In this document: positions 12,646 through 24,916 of the stretch, piece by piece
How positions within the stretch are numbered: position 1 is the first letter of the stretch
How the letters are laid out: every line of letters begins with the position of its first letter
Origin: Diadema setosum
Taxonomy: Eukaryota; Echinodermata; Echinoidea; Diadematoida; Diadematidae
Direction of reading: 5' to 3'
Assembly: GCA_033980235.1 (NCBI GenBank)
Contig: CM067075.1
Coordinates: 27,930,650-27,994,649 of the forward strand
Length of the DNA: 64,000 nucleotides
The notes under the pieces: generated by a model
What the model saw: only the letters and a program-made list of their open reading frames with translations
The model's database searches: none
Told to the model about the DNA's origin: nothing
Translations under genes and position numbers: made by a program

Positions 12646-12988
12646 TTTTGTCACAATCCCCATGGTTTATAAAAAGCTGGCGGGAAGGCTAATCAAATAT
12701 AAAATGGAGCAACCATACTTGCCCCCCAAAACATCATCAAGGAGTCTGCCTACGATGACAAAGAAAGACAGAGAGATAATTAAAGAAAGACAAAAAGAGT
12801 CAATGAAAGAATAAAGAAGACAGGGAATGACAGAAGGAATGAGATAAAAACAAGATTATTAAGAGAAAGAGAAAAAGAATGAGAATGAGACAGAAGCAGC
12901 CACTGTGAAAAACAGGAAATTCTGCAAAATTTGCCCCCCGCGACAGGAGACACAGAACAATGCACACTGCACATGGCATGCAAACTAG

Positions 12989-13610
12989 GCTGTTTTCACA
13001 CGTACCTAGAGTGCGTACAGTGTAATTTGAATCACGATCGAATCCCGATCTAATGATGCATCACTATCATCATGATTCAAATGAACAATTTTGGTCAATT
13101 GTATGCAGGCATGCAAATTGGAATTGTGGGGGGGGGGGGGAGGGGGGTAAGGGTGATTTGGATCATAATTCCAATTGTGATTCAAATGATGAACCCAAGA
13201 TGAGGTTTTTCAATCACGATTCTCCAGAATTACGGAACAAAACAGTCGTGTGCACAGATGGACCATCATATCTCGGTTTTGTTTTGTTTTTGTTTTGTTT
13301 TGTTTTTTGTGGGGGGACGGAGCATACAGCGACCCTTTTTCAACCACTTCCACGGAAAAACTGTACTCAAATTCTCACACTACAGTCAAAGCCTGCGCTA
13401 CATGTGGCCTACAATGAAATGGCTCAAGAGTGAATTGGGACCTCAGAAAGAAGCCACTTCTCCTCTCCTCGCGCTCTGAAATTCAAAACAGAAGAATCCT
13501 CGAAGCCTTCGACGCTCGTGTGAACAAAGATAATTCCAATCGTAACTGTTAATCGTCATTGTAATTCAGCACTGCAAATGTGATTCTCGACCAGCGTGAA
13601 AACAGCCATA
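12989..13610. mobile_element. 620-bp foldback MITE, GGCTGTTTTCACACG ends
   Basis: The left end GGCTGTTTTCACACG and right end CGTGAAAACAGCC are inverted. The interior is rich in AATCACGATT/AATTGTGATT motifs and holds a G13 run and a TTTTG repeat. No ORF of interest. Confidence 0.75.
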
Positions 13611-15849
13611 GCTCCACCCAATTCAAAGCAAACCAAGAAAGTTACACAAAAGAGGAAGAGCACTCAAACTTGACAGCCAAAACAAACTCAGACGAGTCAG
13701 ACTCACAAGAGGGCAATTTAAAGACGCTTTGATTTGATTTGATGCCACAAACATGTTGTCTGTAAGATGATTCAAGGTATTGCCTTCCCTGTCACAAGGT
13801 TGTGAAATCTCTTAAATTCCAACATCTGGTGTATAAAAAAAGAGTATTTTCTAAGAGAGGTCTGCATGCATTTCAAACAATGAATTATAATAGCAAAGTT
13901 TTATTTCTAAAGACAGAAAGGTGGTATAAGAACATCTCCTCTTGACGTGATTTAGAATTTTCCCCCACAAATCGTTTATGAGGTTTGAATGTAAATTGTA
14001 CAGTGCATTCTATTTTGACATTGCATAACGATGCTCATATTGGCCATCCCATTCACCTACAGTGTACATATAATGCACCAATGCAGTTTTCCTTATGGTA
14101 TTTTCTTGTTCGACAATGTGTTATCAAACATCAATCACAATCACAAAAGACTATTGAGCAGATTCTTTCAACTGATGCTTTTTAATAGCCCAAAATATTG
14201 AACATTTTCGGCATAGCCTGACCACTGGCCAGTTACCCGGGCGAACTACAAAATGTGGGACGAGGTGCGCACAAGTTCGTATTGACCATTTGGTGTCTAA
14301 CACATTTCCTGGAGGTATTCCTGCCTCAGACACTCCTTGACATCCACGTCATCACCATAGCAACACACACACACCACCAACAACAACAACAACAACTCCT
14401 TGCTGAGGACTGTGGTTGAAAGGATGTACACATGTACATATGCGCCTTTGATACAGCATTTCTGCTTTAAACTCTTTAAAAAATTTCGAGGGAAAGGAAG
14501 GTTACTCACGAGAACACAATATGGCAGGAAAAGACACCTAATCCTGGTGACCGCTCCATCCGTAAGTGGGTGGTATAGACAGTCATCATTTCCTAAAATA
14601 TCTTTGATTTCAATAGTGACCAAGATTTTTTTCTTTTTTTTTTCAGATTCAGATCAGATTCATCTTTTATTGGTCTACGATGGGACATAGATTTTTTTTT
14701 CCTAAGTTGACATTTGTCCAATAATCATGACAATGCAAACACATCTCACATTACAATTACTTTGATTACCTCAATGAAAGTTACAATAAACACAAACAGC
14801 ACCATATTACACAAGCATGAATACGATATTTCTTTTAAACCCATTGATATAGCTCAAGTTACTGTACTTTGACCCATCCCAAGCCCCAGTCTTTTGAGTT
14901 TGCAGACTGATGATATGATAACTACAGGCAAAACTTGTGTGAAAAATTCAAAATGACACAAAATAAAATGACTATCTACAAAAACTACTGAACATTTTAA
15001 ATAATTTCCATCATATCTACTAGATTATGTCTCATGAAAAATCACTGAGATTTGTACACTATAAAGGATGGGGAGATCTGTTAGTACATTGTAGATTGTC
15101 CAATAAACCTCCATCATAAAGCAGTGGTTCATTCCACTGCGCATATTCTAAAATGATCACACCTGTAGTTTGTGTTGGCACAATTCTGTAGAGCTGCAAA
15201 AGTTACATACTTGCAGCCACATCAGACGTGATCATGGATAATACGGCAACCACAATCTATTTTTCATAAAGTCACAGCACTTTAAATGAAGAAAGTGGCA
15301 GTGTTATGCACTATAGTTTAATAGCTGCATTGTAGACAGAAAAGGCATTCATGTGTATGTATAAACTGCCAATATAGCCTTTCAAATTCCATTATTACTC
15401 GATCACAAACTTTTACAAAGTCTTCTAAATACTGAACACAAATAATATCAGTCAAGCAGAATCATATCAATGCTCCATGGAACAACCATTGGAAATAACA
15501 CATTACACCTTGCATCAACAATAAAACACAATTTCATTTTACATAAAGGAATTCAATATGTTTACATTTGTTCCCAGGTAAGGTATTAACATTGGATTTA
15601 TTCAAGCAGATTGATTCGTCTGCATCAATGAATGGAACACAATCACAGATGGAGGAACAAAAGGCCTGTGGTTTCAGAATATAATGGATTACGATAGCAA
15701 AAATTCTGTCAAACACAAAATGCTGTACAATACAAACACACACATGCAAGTACATATTCAAGAGAGATAGAAAAAAATATATATGTTTCCAGCTTTATTT
15801 TTCATATAATTGCCATATTTTGTACACATTGCCATTCACATCACAGGCC
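13611..15849. other. no gene seen
   Basis: AT-rich with scattered TGTACATGTA-type words and a (CAA)n patch at 14375. No exon with good splice sites and conserved content. Confidence 0.5.
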
Positions 15850-15990
15850 TTGAAATAGGATTTTGGAGGGGCAAGGCCATTTAGAAAAGGGCACTTTTTC
15901 CAAGAGGCCAGCCATGAAAGGGCACTTAGGTCAGTCAGAGGGGCACCAAGGCCACATTGAAAAGGGCATGTTGGTTTTTTTTTTAAAGGG
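15850..15990. repeat. GGGCAC-rich degenerate repeat patch
   Basis: AAGGGCACTTT-like words recur (15885-15967), as they do at 18650-18990 and 19960-20130. The patches look like decayed relatives of the 21-bp minisatellite. Confidence 0.5.
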
Positions 15991-16075
15991 TGATTTTTGC
16001 GACGTTGCAAGAATTTTATGGTTTTTTTTTTCATATTCCAACAACAACCCCCCCCCCCAATACATAATATATATA

Positions 16076-16155
16076 CAGTCAACCTCGCGTAAGTCGACAT
16101 AATCGGGACTGAGCAAAACACGTCGACTTAGCGTAAGTCGACATTTTGTCGACTT
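16076..16155. mobile_element. single TA-type transposon end (CAGTCAACCTCGCG)
   Basis: It starts TA|CAGTCAACCTCGCGTAAGTC and has a subterminal repeat of GTAAGTCGACAT, as in pogo/Tigger-like ends. No opposite end is seen nearby, so it is a fragment. Confidence 0.5.
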
Positions 16156-17039
16156 ATAAATGAAAATTAATTTCCTCTGTACAGAGTAAGATTTGGATCA
16201 CGATGCGGATCGCTACCCATATATCTTACTCCTTTTGCCGCCAAAACATGCCTACTGACATGAGCAACAATAATGTTTTAGTTCATGCATAAATCTTGCG
16301 CGGGTTAGTAACGACAACGCACAATTCCCAAATCTCTAGAGAGATTTTGAGAGAGCGGGATCGGAAACCTAGGCCCGTTTCTAGACACTTAACGTTTTAA
16401 ACTTGATTTGAAATATCAAAGGCAAATTCCACAAAATTGAATTAAACTTTGCGATTTAAATTCAAGTGCGTTGCTGGGAAGATATGCGTGTGATTTCGCA
16501 TGATTCTGTCGAGATTATTTTTCAGTGCCGACTGAGTTGAAATATGTGTGATTTTCCTTCCCTTGTATAGGTCGCCATATTTGTTCTGCTTAAATTTGTA
16601 TTGCCATGCTCTGAAAATGAATTGTTCTCGCACTCCGATTCGCAACATTATAACTACCGCTCTGTATGGCGTGGGCCTGTCTGAAATAAGAAGAAAAGTT
16701 TGTTCATCCGAAAACGACATCTTTCGGACTACTATAACCTTCGTAAAAACAAACCTCTTACCATTGTCGGACTAATTTAACTTTGGACTGAGATTTAAAA
16801 CTTCGGCATAGCGAACTTTAACAATAATTTAAATAAATTCTGTAAGAATTTTAACAATAATTTTTTTTCATTGACATTTTGAAGCAGCATGCGTTTCGGT
16901 AGTTAGAAACGTGTAAATGTTGCGATGTCTTTCCTCTGCAAGTGCAGACTAAGTTCGGTCACGGCGAAAGTTCCGTTACGAAATAAAAAATAATACGAGC
17001 CTTTTCAACAATGACGCACTTCCGTACATTATTATGCGT

Positions 17040-18545
17040 TTAAACGCAGTTTCTAGTTTCGGACAAGGACTGCAAGTCTTTTCTGCGATGCATTTGCGTT
17101 TTAAAAACAGATTTGCATTTGATTTTTAGAGTTGCGTTTAAACGCAACTGAGTTTAAATTTCATACAATTTTCTAGTTTTGTGTTATTATCAAACGCAAG
17201 TCTTTTCAGCGTTCCGTGTGATTTGATGGACTTGTATTTGATTTTCAGAATTGCGTTTAATTTTTAATTTTGCTTACGATAAGTCTTATAAACAATAACA
17301 CACTTCCGTAGATGTTTAGAGATGCGTTTAAACGCAATTTCTTATAGTTTCGTACAAAAACCGCAAGTCTTCTCTGCAACGCTCTTACGTTTGAATACAG
17401 CGTTACGTGATTTGATGGACTTGCATTTGATTTTTAGAGTTGCGTTTAAACGCAATTGAGTTTTAAAAAAAGTTCCCTTCAATTTTCTAGTATCGTGTGA
17501 TTATCAAACGCAAGTCTTTCAGCGTTCCGTGTGATTTGATGGACTTGCATTTGATTTTTAGTGTTGCGCGTGGCGTTTAAACGCAATTGAGTTTAAGTTT
17601 CCTACAATTTTCTAGTTTCGTGTGATTATCAAACGCAAGTCTTTTCAGCGTGCCATGTGTTTTGATGGACTTGCATTTGATTTTCAGAGTTGCGTTTAAA
17701 CGCGAGTTAAAAAAAAAAAGTTCCCTACAATTTGCATACAGTTGCATTTAATTTGTAATTTTGTTTACGAAATAAAAAATAATACAAGTCTTTTAAACAA
17801 TAGCACACTTCCGTAGATGTTTAGAGATACGTTTAAACACAGTTTCTTATAGTTTCGTACAAAAACCGCAAGTCTTCTCTGCAACGCACTTGCATTTAAA
17901 TACAGCGTTACGTGTGATATGATGGACTTGCATTTGATTTTTGGAGTTGCGTTTAGACGCAATTGAGTTAAAAAAAGTTCCCTACAATTTTCTAGTTTCG
18001 TATGATTATCAAACGCAAGTCTTTCAGCGTTCCGTGCGATTTGATGGACTTGCATTTGATTTTTAGTGTTGCAATTGAGTTTAAGTTTCCTACAATTTTC
18101 TAGTTTCGTGTGATTATCAAACGCAAGTCTTTTCAGCGTGCCATGTGTTTTGATGGACTTGCATTTGATTTTCAGAGTTGCGTTTAATTTCTAATTTTGC
18201 TTACGAAATGAAAAAAATAATGCAAGTCTTTTCAACAATAACGCACTTTCGTCATTTCCGTAGATGTATAGAGATTTATTTAAACGCAGTTTCTAGTTTC
18301 GTACAAAAACCGCAAGTCTTCTCTGCAACGCTCTTGCGTTTAAATACATCGTTGCGTGGTGTGATTTGATGGACTTGCGTTTGATTTTTAGAGTTGCGTT
18401 TAAACGCAATTGAGTTTCAGGTTCGTAACAATTATTTTCTAGTTTCATATGATTATCAAACGCAAGTCTTTTCAGCAACGCAATTGCGTTTAAATGCAAA
18501 AGTTGCGTGTGATTTGATATCACCAGCATTTGATTTTTTGAGTTG
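17040..18545. repeat. tandem satellite with GCGTTTAAACGC palindromes
   Basis: At least eight units share GATGGACTTGCATTTGATTTT, a [T/A]TTGCGTTTAAACGCAA palindrome, and AATTTTCTAGTTTCGTGTGA. Copies of the GATGGACTT core start near 17229, 17416, 17539, 17663, 17919, 18044, 18153 and 18369. Spacing is about 124 bp with longer 187-260 bp steps, which suggests a higher-order arrangement. Low-order ORFs within it are not genes. Confidence 0.9.
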
Positions 18546-18857
18546 CATTATTAGTTGCATTGTAATAAATCTTTTTAGAAGGGGCCTGGTTTTAATACCG
18601 CTTCGGAATAATCAAGGTTAGAATATTCGGATTTACAAAAACAGGGGCAGGGGGCATATACCCCCCCCCCCTATACTTTTTGGGGCACCGTCAAAATGTG
18701 CCCCCTTTTCTGGAATATGCCCCTTTTTAGGAGAATGGGACCGATTTTGCACCAGGGCAACTGAAAGTACAAAAAGGGCCTGGAAGGAGCACAGGGGCAG
18801 CTCTCCGGGGGTGGGGGGGGGGGGGGGGCAGGGGTACACAGGGCCCCTCCACCTTTT

Positions 18858-19100
18858 GGAGGATCAACTAAATGTGCCCTTTTTTCTTTGAAGGTGCCCC
18901 TTTTTTCCTGTAAAGGGGGGCACACTTTTTCCTAAGGGGCAGTTTTAAGAACAAAAAGGGCACTTTGAGGAACAAAAAGGGCACTTTGAGGAACATAAAG
19001 GAGGATCAACTAAATGTGCCCTTTTTTCTTTGAAGGTGCCCCTTTTTTTCCTGTAAAGGGGGGCACACTTTTTCCTAAGGGGCAGTTTGAAGAACAAAAA
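18858..19100. repeat. direct duplication, about 144 bp period
   Basis: The stretch beginning GGAGGATCAACTAAATGTGC at about 18858 is repeated almost exactly about 144 bp later at about 19002. It includes the TTTCTTTGAAGGTGCCCC and CTAAGGGGCAGTTT parts. Confidence 0.85.
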
Positions 19101-19370
19101 GGGCACTTTGAGGAACAAAAAGGGCACTTTGAGGAACAAAAAGGGCACTTTGAGGAACAAAAAGGACACTTTGAGGAACGAAAAGGGCACTTTGAGGAAC
19201 GAAAAGGGCACTTTGAGGAACGAAAAGGGCACTTTGAGGATCAAAAAGGGCACTTTGAGGAACAAAAAGGGCACTTTGAGGAACAAAAAGGGCACTTTGA
19301 GGAACAAAAGGGCACTTTGAGGAACAATAAGGGCACTTTGAGGAACAAAAAGGGCACTTTGAGGAACACT
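18950..19370 (+). repeat. 21-bp minisatellite (GAACAAAAAGGGCACTTTGAG)
   Basis: About 3 units at 18950-18998 and about 14 at 19090-19368, mostly with single-base variants (GAACGAAAAG, GATCAAAAAG). Because 21 is divisible by three, all frames stay open and give artefactual repeat ORFs (EEQKGHF on +, LKVPFLF on -). I do not regard these as proteins. Confidence 0.95.
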
Positions 19371-19479
19371 TTCAACTAACCAGCCAACCCGCGTACACAT
19401 ACAGTGTTACGGGGGTGGGGGATCTGATTTTTTTTTTTTTACATTTTATTTCACTTTTTTTTCGCAGCGTGCCCTCGAT

Positions 19480-19880
19480 CACATTCACTTTGAGCATGCG
19501 GGCATGAATGCAGAGCGAGAGAGATGGCAATTCTCGCAGCCGTCCGACATGCCTGGCACATGGCTTGCGACCACTTGCTCCAGACGATTTAATAGCTGCA
19601 TTCCCGCATGCACATACTGCACCCACCCAACGCGCTCAACCGCTGATTTGCGACACTCGACGTACAGACACCATCAACGTACAGTACTTCCGTACGTACG
19701 CGCGGGCACACTACGAATACAGTGGACTACTACCTAGCTAGTAACTCTATGGCCGCTGCGCTGCGGACATGGCGGAGGCAGTCGGAACGGTCAAAGCCGG
19801 TCGGCCGTACCGTACGTACATAAGTACTAGAACAAGTGTACGTACGTACACGTCGTCTCGTTGAGTTTGAATCAGATATA
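19480..19880. promoter_or_regulatory. CpG-rich, CGTACG-rich region, possible promoter
   Basis: It is locally rich in CpG and in GTACGTAC blocks (19690, 19812, 19840) in an AT-rich setting. An ATG in a gacATGGCGGAGG context at 19769 opens a short + frame (MAEAVGTVKAGR...) with no convincing donor. It may mark a transcription start, or it may be only low-complexity sequence beside the 18950-19370 minisatellite. No TATA box or initiator is identifiable. Confidence 0.2.
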
Positions 19881-19959
19881 TTGGGACGCGAGTGAACTGA
19901 ACAGAAGGTATGATATTTGAGATGAAGAAATTTGTTCAAGCTTATTGAAGTGTAGACTT

Positions 19960-20130
19960 TGAGAAAGGGCATATTATACGTCATAAACAAGAACTTTCAT
20001 TCTAAAAGGGCACCACGGCCACAAGAAAAAGGGCACATTTTTTTTGGCCGTAACTTTGATCACGGAAGAAAGGGCATTGCGGCCAACGAGAGGGGCACCG
20101 ACGGCCATGGCCGTCGGTGGCCGTCGGTTA
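19960..20130. repeat. GGGCAC-rich repeat patch, second location
   Basis: It contains AAAGGGCACCACGGCCAC, GAAAGGGCATTG and a GGCCGTCGGT duplication at 20104. It is related in wording to 15850-15990. Confidence 0.45.
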
Positions 20131-20343
20131 ATTCGAGGCCTGACATCAAATCCCCCTCCTTCAACAGATCCCACTGCATATAACAACACCTTCCATTATC
20201 ATGCACTTTGCCCTGGAAAGAGGAACAAAAAACTGATAGACTTTGAACAGTAAATGAAAAGGAAGGAACAGTTGCAAGGAAAATGGATTCATGCATTCTT
20301 GCACTCTGGAGAAAACTGTGGGTTAAACAGCAAAAAAAAAAAA

Positions 20344-20381
20344 AACCAACAACAACAACAACAACAACAACAAACATACAA
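20344..20381. repeat. (CAA)n microsatellite
   Basis: A run of about eleven CAA units preceded by an A-rich stretch. Confidence 0.9.
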
Positions 20382-20596
20382 ACATACAAAACAAATTTAA
20401 ACATCAAAATAAAATGAAAACTTGTATGAAAGATGAAGCAAAAGATGTCCTGTTGATTGAATGAAGTGCAAAAATTGAAATAAAGTTGTCATTAGTCAGT
20501 GTAAAACAGGTACACCCCTTGCTAAAAAGATTTTTTTTTTTTATTATGTAAGATGTCATACTATATTATTTCAGGAAATATTACATCATCATTAAC

Positions 20597-20707
20597 CTTG
20601 TCACAATCTTTCGCAACGATATCAGGATTTGATAGTTCTGCTTCCAAGTTGCCACCCATAGTTTCCGCAGTCTCCTGAGGAAATTCACTCTCGCCACTTC
20701 CATCTGC
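20597..20707 (-). CDS. possible in-frame cassette exon of the FMNL-like gene
   Basis: A 111-base open segment on the minus strand with acceptor ...aatgacag and donor AAG|GTTAAT, phase 0 at both ends. It could follow the exon at 21519-21635 directly. The peptide is acidic and low in hydrophobics (ADGSGESEFPQETAETMG, then LEAELSNPDIVAKDCDK). It has no counterpart I recognise in vertebrate FMNL proteins. It may be a lineage-specific or alternative exon, or chance. Confidence 0.35.
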
Positions 20708-20709
20708 CT

Positions 20710-21518
20710 GTCATTAATATTAATACCTGTTTAAAGCAGTCCATTTTTCATAGCATACAATACATTTGCATTGACTGTGAACGATATTCAGTACTTGCAT
20801 GGATTCATGCTCTTGAAATATCCTGCTGAGAAACAATGTACAAGTGTACACACGTGTGCATCAAACACAAAGATGTCACTGAGATATGAAAACTATTTGA
20901 TTAAAATATAAGCTGGCTGTCATCTGCAGTATCTGCTACTCCAGGAGGCAAAAATAACAGCTCATTAATTGTCAAGAGTCAGAATAACCATGCACTGCAT
21001 ACATAATATCAAACTCATGTATATCTACACAGGAAATTTACATTGATAACAGTTGATGTACGACACGTAATGTGATTCGCATTCTCTTTTGGATTAATTA
21101 CAATTCATGAAATCGAACAAATCAAGTCATTCCTGGAAGCAGCGAGCCACCGGTACTGCGTCACTTTCTGCAAAAAAAAAACTCAACCTCTCTCTCTCCC
21201 TCTTTCTTTCTCTCTTTTTGTCTCATTCTCGTTTAGTTTCTCTTTCTTTGTTTTTCTCTACAAATATTCTGGGGAATAAAAGATCAGGATCTGTTCACAT
21301 TACAACACGAATGCATTGTCATGTGCGAGTATGTGCTGCATAGAATATATACATGTACAGAAAAATCAAGACACAGTTGCACGATTCAGCACACAGGGAT
21401 CTGTTTATATCTGCAGACCGCGACTGTAAACAGTGGAAGTGATGCCCACAGGTTGGTATTGAAAAAAAAAAGACTCCAGATTGAGGCCACAAAGGAAAAG
21501 ACAAGCGTGGTGGCTTAC
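20710..21518. other. intron between the two - strand exon candidates
   Basis: Presumed FMNL-like intron. Only CT-rich low complexity (21188-21260) is notable. Confidence 0.5.
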
Positions 21519-21635
21519 CAGAATGCGCATGAAGCGGTCGTCAAGTTCCACTTTCTCCGGCATGGCCTGCTTGGGCGCCATCATGGGGTAGCTGTTTCTC
21601 CGCCTCAGCTGGGGTGTGCCCTGGGCGTTCCCCAT
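21519..21635 (-). CDS. FMNL/FRL formin-like protein, first coding exon
   Basis: 39 codons read leftward from an ATG with A at -3 and G at +4, ending at a donor CTG|GTAAGC in phase 0. The peptide begins MGNAQGTPQL and ends AMPEKVELDDRFMRIL. Vertebrate FMNL1-3 begin with MGN (an N-myristoylation signal), then a variable Pro-rich stretch and a PMPE..ELEERF motif at the same place, so the match is short but specific. FMNL proteins are Rho-GTPase-regulated actin nucleators acting at the plasma membrane. I found no sign of the following GBD/FH3 exon (the NLPPDK..LL and DNEKKWELICDQ blocks) in 1-21518, so the next conserved exon probably lies left of the window. A possible 5'-UTR acceptor (TTACCAG) sits about 45 bases upstream of the ATG. 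Confidence 0.78.
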
Positions 21636-21699
21636 TGTGGTGGAGGCTGTGTCTGTGCGCTCAATACGCTTTTCAAGTCCTGGTAAGGTTTAATACCGG

Positions 21700-24109
21700 T
21701 ATATATCCGTCCAGGGGGTGGGTTTCCTTGGTCGAAACAATGAGAGAAAGAGACATTTATTTTAATCCCTCCTCTTTACCTATAATATTTGTTATGGGTA
21801 ATGCCATAGATATCCTATAAAATCAAAGGTTTACCCTTTATTGATGCATCAGTTAAACTCTTAGTGTCCAGCTACTTTTACCTGTAACTGGTCATGCATT
21901 TTCTTTGGCGTTTAACACGGTGGGGATGAGCTGAATTTGCTTCAATAAATTTCCCATTGACACCTGCCCGAGTGCAACCATATTGGGGGAGGGGGGGGGG
22001 GGGGGTGGGGGGATTAGTCTTCAACAGGTTAGGATTATTCATCCAAACTTGACCTATTATTGTCTAGCAATAGCCAGCCCACTTCTACATAATGGTGTGC
22101 CTCAATTGGGATTAAGGAGATTAGATAATCTCTTTTCATGGGTGGTTAGCTTTCAGACATTTGTGCCAATTGGGGGCAGAAGGCACTCCACTGGACATGC
22201 CAATTAGTGAACACAGCAAAGTACTAGAGGGTTGAAAGAGAACAAGAAAAATAGTTTGATTATGGCCTGCTTGTACAAAGAAGGCTTCTCAGTATGCATG
22301 AAAAGAACAAAAGCAGGCATCTTGAGTGAGTCTTTAATACAAATGTAGCACCTAGGGTACCGGTATAACACAGGGGGAGAAGAAAGATATGTAGGGAGAA
22401 GAAAGATCAAGGGAGCTTTACCCAGATACATAAAGTGATTTGACTGGAACACTCACAGTGTGCACAAGCAGGCAGCATATTGATGATTGCATGATATGTT
22501 TTGCAACATATGAAGGGTTTGTTTGCAAAAACCTATAAGTCCATTTTTGAAGATTTTGAAGTACGATCTCTGTCATAAGGTACAAAATAATACCTTTTAA
22601 ATGATATTGGTCACTACATATAAAGGTATAGTTTTGAAGTTATGGTCAAAAGAAGCAAACATTTTCTTATTATTCTCTTTATTTTTCTTGACCTTTAATC
22701 ACAAATATCTCCATTTGGCAAATATGGACTTATCGGTTTTTGCAAACAAACTATATACACTCATGGATACAAAGTTTTGGTGACAAAAAAAAAAAAAAAA
22801 AAATCAGGAGAAATTAGCTAAACTTTGATCAGAACTGGTGACTGTAAATGATCAACGTCCTTTGATTCACTTTCATGTTAAAATGAATGCTTGAACTGCA
22901 GTAAACACAGACCGCAGCTGTAAATATGCCACATTGAGTGCAAACCATGGTTTTTATGCACTTTGATGAGTTGATAACCTGTCTGCTCTGGTACTGCATT
23001 GTTATGATAAACTCTGTTTTTGTGGAGTATTTTGTTTCACTCTCATTATCAAAAGATAGATTTGAAAAGTACTTGTATCAATGACTATAGTAAACTGCTA
23101 TAAAGTACATTGTAAATGGTGGGAATTAATCTACACACAACTGAGCAAAGGTTTCTCACCCTGTATTAAAGCAAAGAGGTTACAGCCTTTCTATCATTTA
23201 CTACTACCACTGTTATGCGTCATTTGAAACTGAAGTCGTTTTGAAAAAGGGAAGTGAGGAGCCGGCAACAGTATTTGCCCATTCCTCCTTTAGACATACA
23301 TGTATATGCTGTGATTCTATGTAACCATAGAGAAACTCAATCTATAACAGTTTCTATCTAACTGCCACAAATGTTGCTCTACAACAAAGTTAGCGCACTG
23401 AAGGCAAGTTCCAAGAATACTTGGGCATGTGTCTATGGGAAATGCATGAATAGCAAAATCAGCCTCTCCTCAATGGGGATACAAAGTGAAACGGCCACTC
23501 CATGCATTTGATAATTGTACAAGTTGACTTTTTTTTTTGGGGGGGGGGGGGCTGTATCAAGATAAACAAGAACATAAGTTATTAAAAATTAATCTTAAAA
23601 AATGCAAGCCTTTCAAACTTTACCATACTTTTTTTTCAAAAACAAACAGTAAAATTGGTCGCAAGTAGAAACTATAGGCCTATATTGCGCATCATAATTG
23701 GATGTCTATACATTGTAAGCTCTCTAACTGACTTTCATACAAACACTCACACCTTTACCGACCATTTTCTATTCTTTTTTAAGTGACCTCAGATAGAATA
23801 AATTTTGTAACACTAGTAAAGGGGAAAGTGTTGCATAGCTGGAAAAAAGAAAAATATATATTATATGCCCTAGGTGTATGTATAATTCATGGAGATTTGT
23901 GAGGAAATATCAATAACAGCATAATTCACATTAGGCCTATTTTGTTGCATCAGCTTTCAGTTTTTCATAATTTTCATAATTTTCTTTACTTGAGACATAG
24001 GCCTACATAGGCCTATATGCTCCTCAACGCACATAAAGCAACAAAGTTGAAGATAATTATAGTATGTTGAGACCGGAATACTACAGGACCAGTCCTCTAC
24101 TTCTGTATC
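21700..24109. other. 5' flank of the FMNL-like exon, no gene seen
   Basis: It includes long G runs (21988, 23539) and the MITE at 22518. A remnant of the CCCGTTGAGGAC family (TTCCCATTGACACCTGCCCGAGTG) occurs near 21950. Confidence 0.5.
22518..22750. mobile_element. 233-bp foldback MITE, TTTGTTTGCAAAAACC ends
   Basis: The ends TTTGTTTGCAAAAACCTATA and its near-complement at 22724-22750 (GACTTATCGGTTTTTGCAAA) are inverted. No target duplication is obvious. Confidence 0.7.
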
Positions 24110-24140
24110 AGATGTGATGTGATGTGATGTGATGTGATGT
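24110..24140. repeat. (GATGT)n microsatellite
   Basis: Six tandem GATGT units. Confidence 0.92.
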
Positions 24141-24822
24141 ATGACTTTAAAATGACATTTGTACCTTCATGAATATTTGATTTTTAAACTATTAAAATCT
24201 TTAATAATATGAAGGTCAACTTGAAAATGGATAATACATTTCTCTGTATTAAAAAAAAGAAGAAGCATGAGTACATTTGAAGTTTTTTTAAAAAAAGAAA
24301 AGAAAACTAACAGCATGTGAAGATAAGAAAATATATACATGTAAAGTGCACAAAATCCACAAGGCATTCCAGTGCGATGTGGGTTTAAATTAAAAAAAAA
24401 AAACAAAACAAAACAAAAAAACAAGTAAATTTCAATCATACTGATCCAGATCAAACTTTCATGAATATCTGACATCATCAACAACAACGACAAAGATGGA
24501 AGCAATGACTGAATGAGATTTACTCTGGTCTCTGGCTATCTATGGGATATGCTTCCTAACCGTTAAAAGAATAGTGCATAGTGCGAGTATAGGCCTAGGT
24601 TCTGCACATTGCCACAGTATAGGAAGAAGAAGAAGATAAGATGGTTTGGCAGGCATACCTTTCCCTCTTTACAACTAGATACTAAACTTCGATGGAAAAG
24701 AGAGTATTAAGTATTGTGCTTCAAGCATAACAATATGTAGATCTAGAATCTATCAAGAGTTCACAGCTTTCCTAAAAAAAACTGCAAACAAAACTGACGC
24801 TACTGAATCACAAAAAAATCAG

Positions 24823-24916
24823 CCAGCGACAGTCCGATGATGAAAGCTCTGCGGCAGCTCCGGCCAGCGCTGCCAGGAGGATTCGCCTGCCGCGAAGCCA
24901 GCAAACTCCACGCAGG
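24823..24916 (+). other. GC-rich exon-like block, unidentified
   Basis: A GC-rich island of about 90 bases. On the + strand it is open with a coding look (QRQSDDESSAAAPASAARR, then IRLPRSQQTPRR) and is bounded by aaatcag and CAGG|GTAAAC. The upstream tract is A-rich rather than pyrimidine-rich, so the acceptor is poor. It could instead be a 5'-UTR exon or promoter-proximal sequence of the leftward FMNL-like gene. I do not recognise the peptide. Confidence 0.25.

Noticed and set aside
14297..14623. 108-codon minus-strand ORF near a GTGAGT
   Set aside because: The donor context is poor, the peptide has no recognisable motif, and part is a translated (CAA)n/(CAC)n tract.
18945..19400. Long repeat ORFs in both strands (EEQKGHF and LKVPFLF heptads)
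   Set aside because: A 21-bp tandem repeat without stops keeps several frames open at once. Both strands look equally 'coding', and there is no start context or splice structure.
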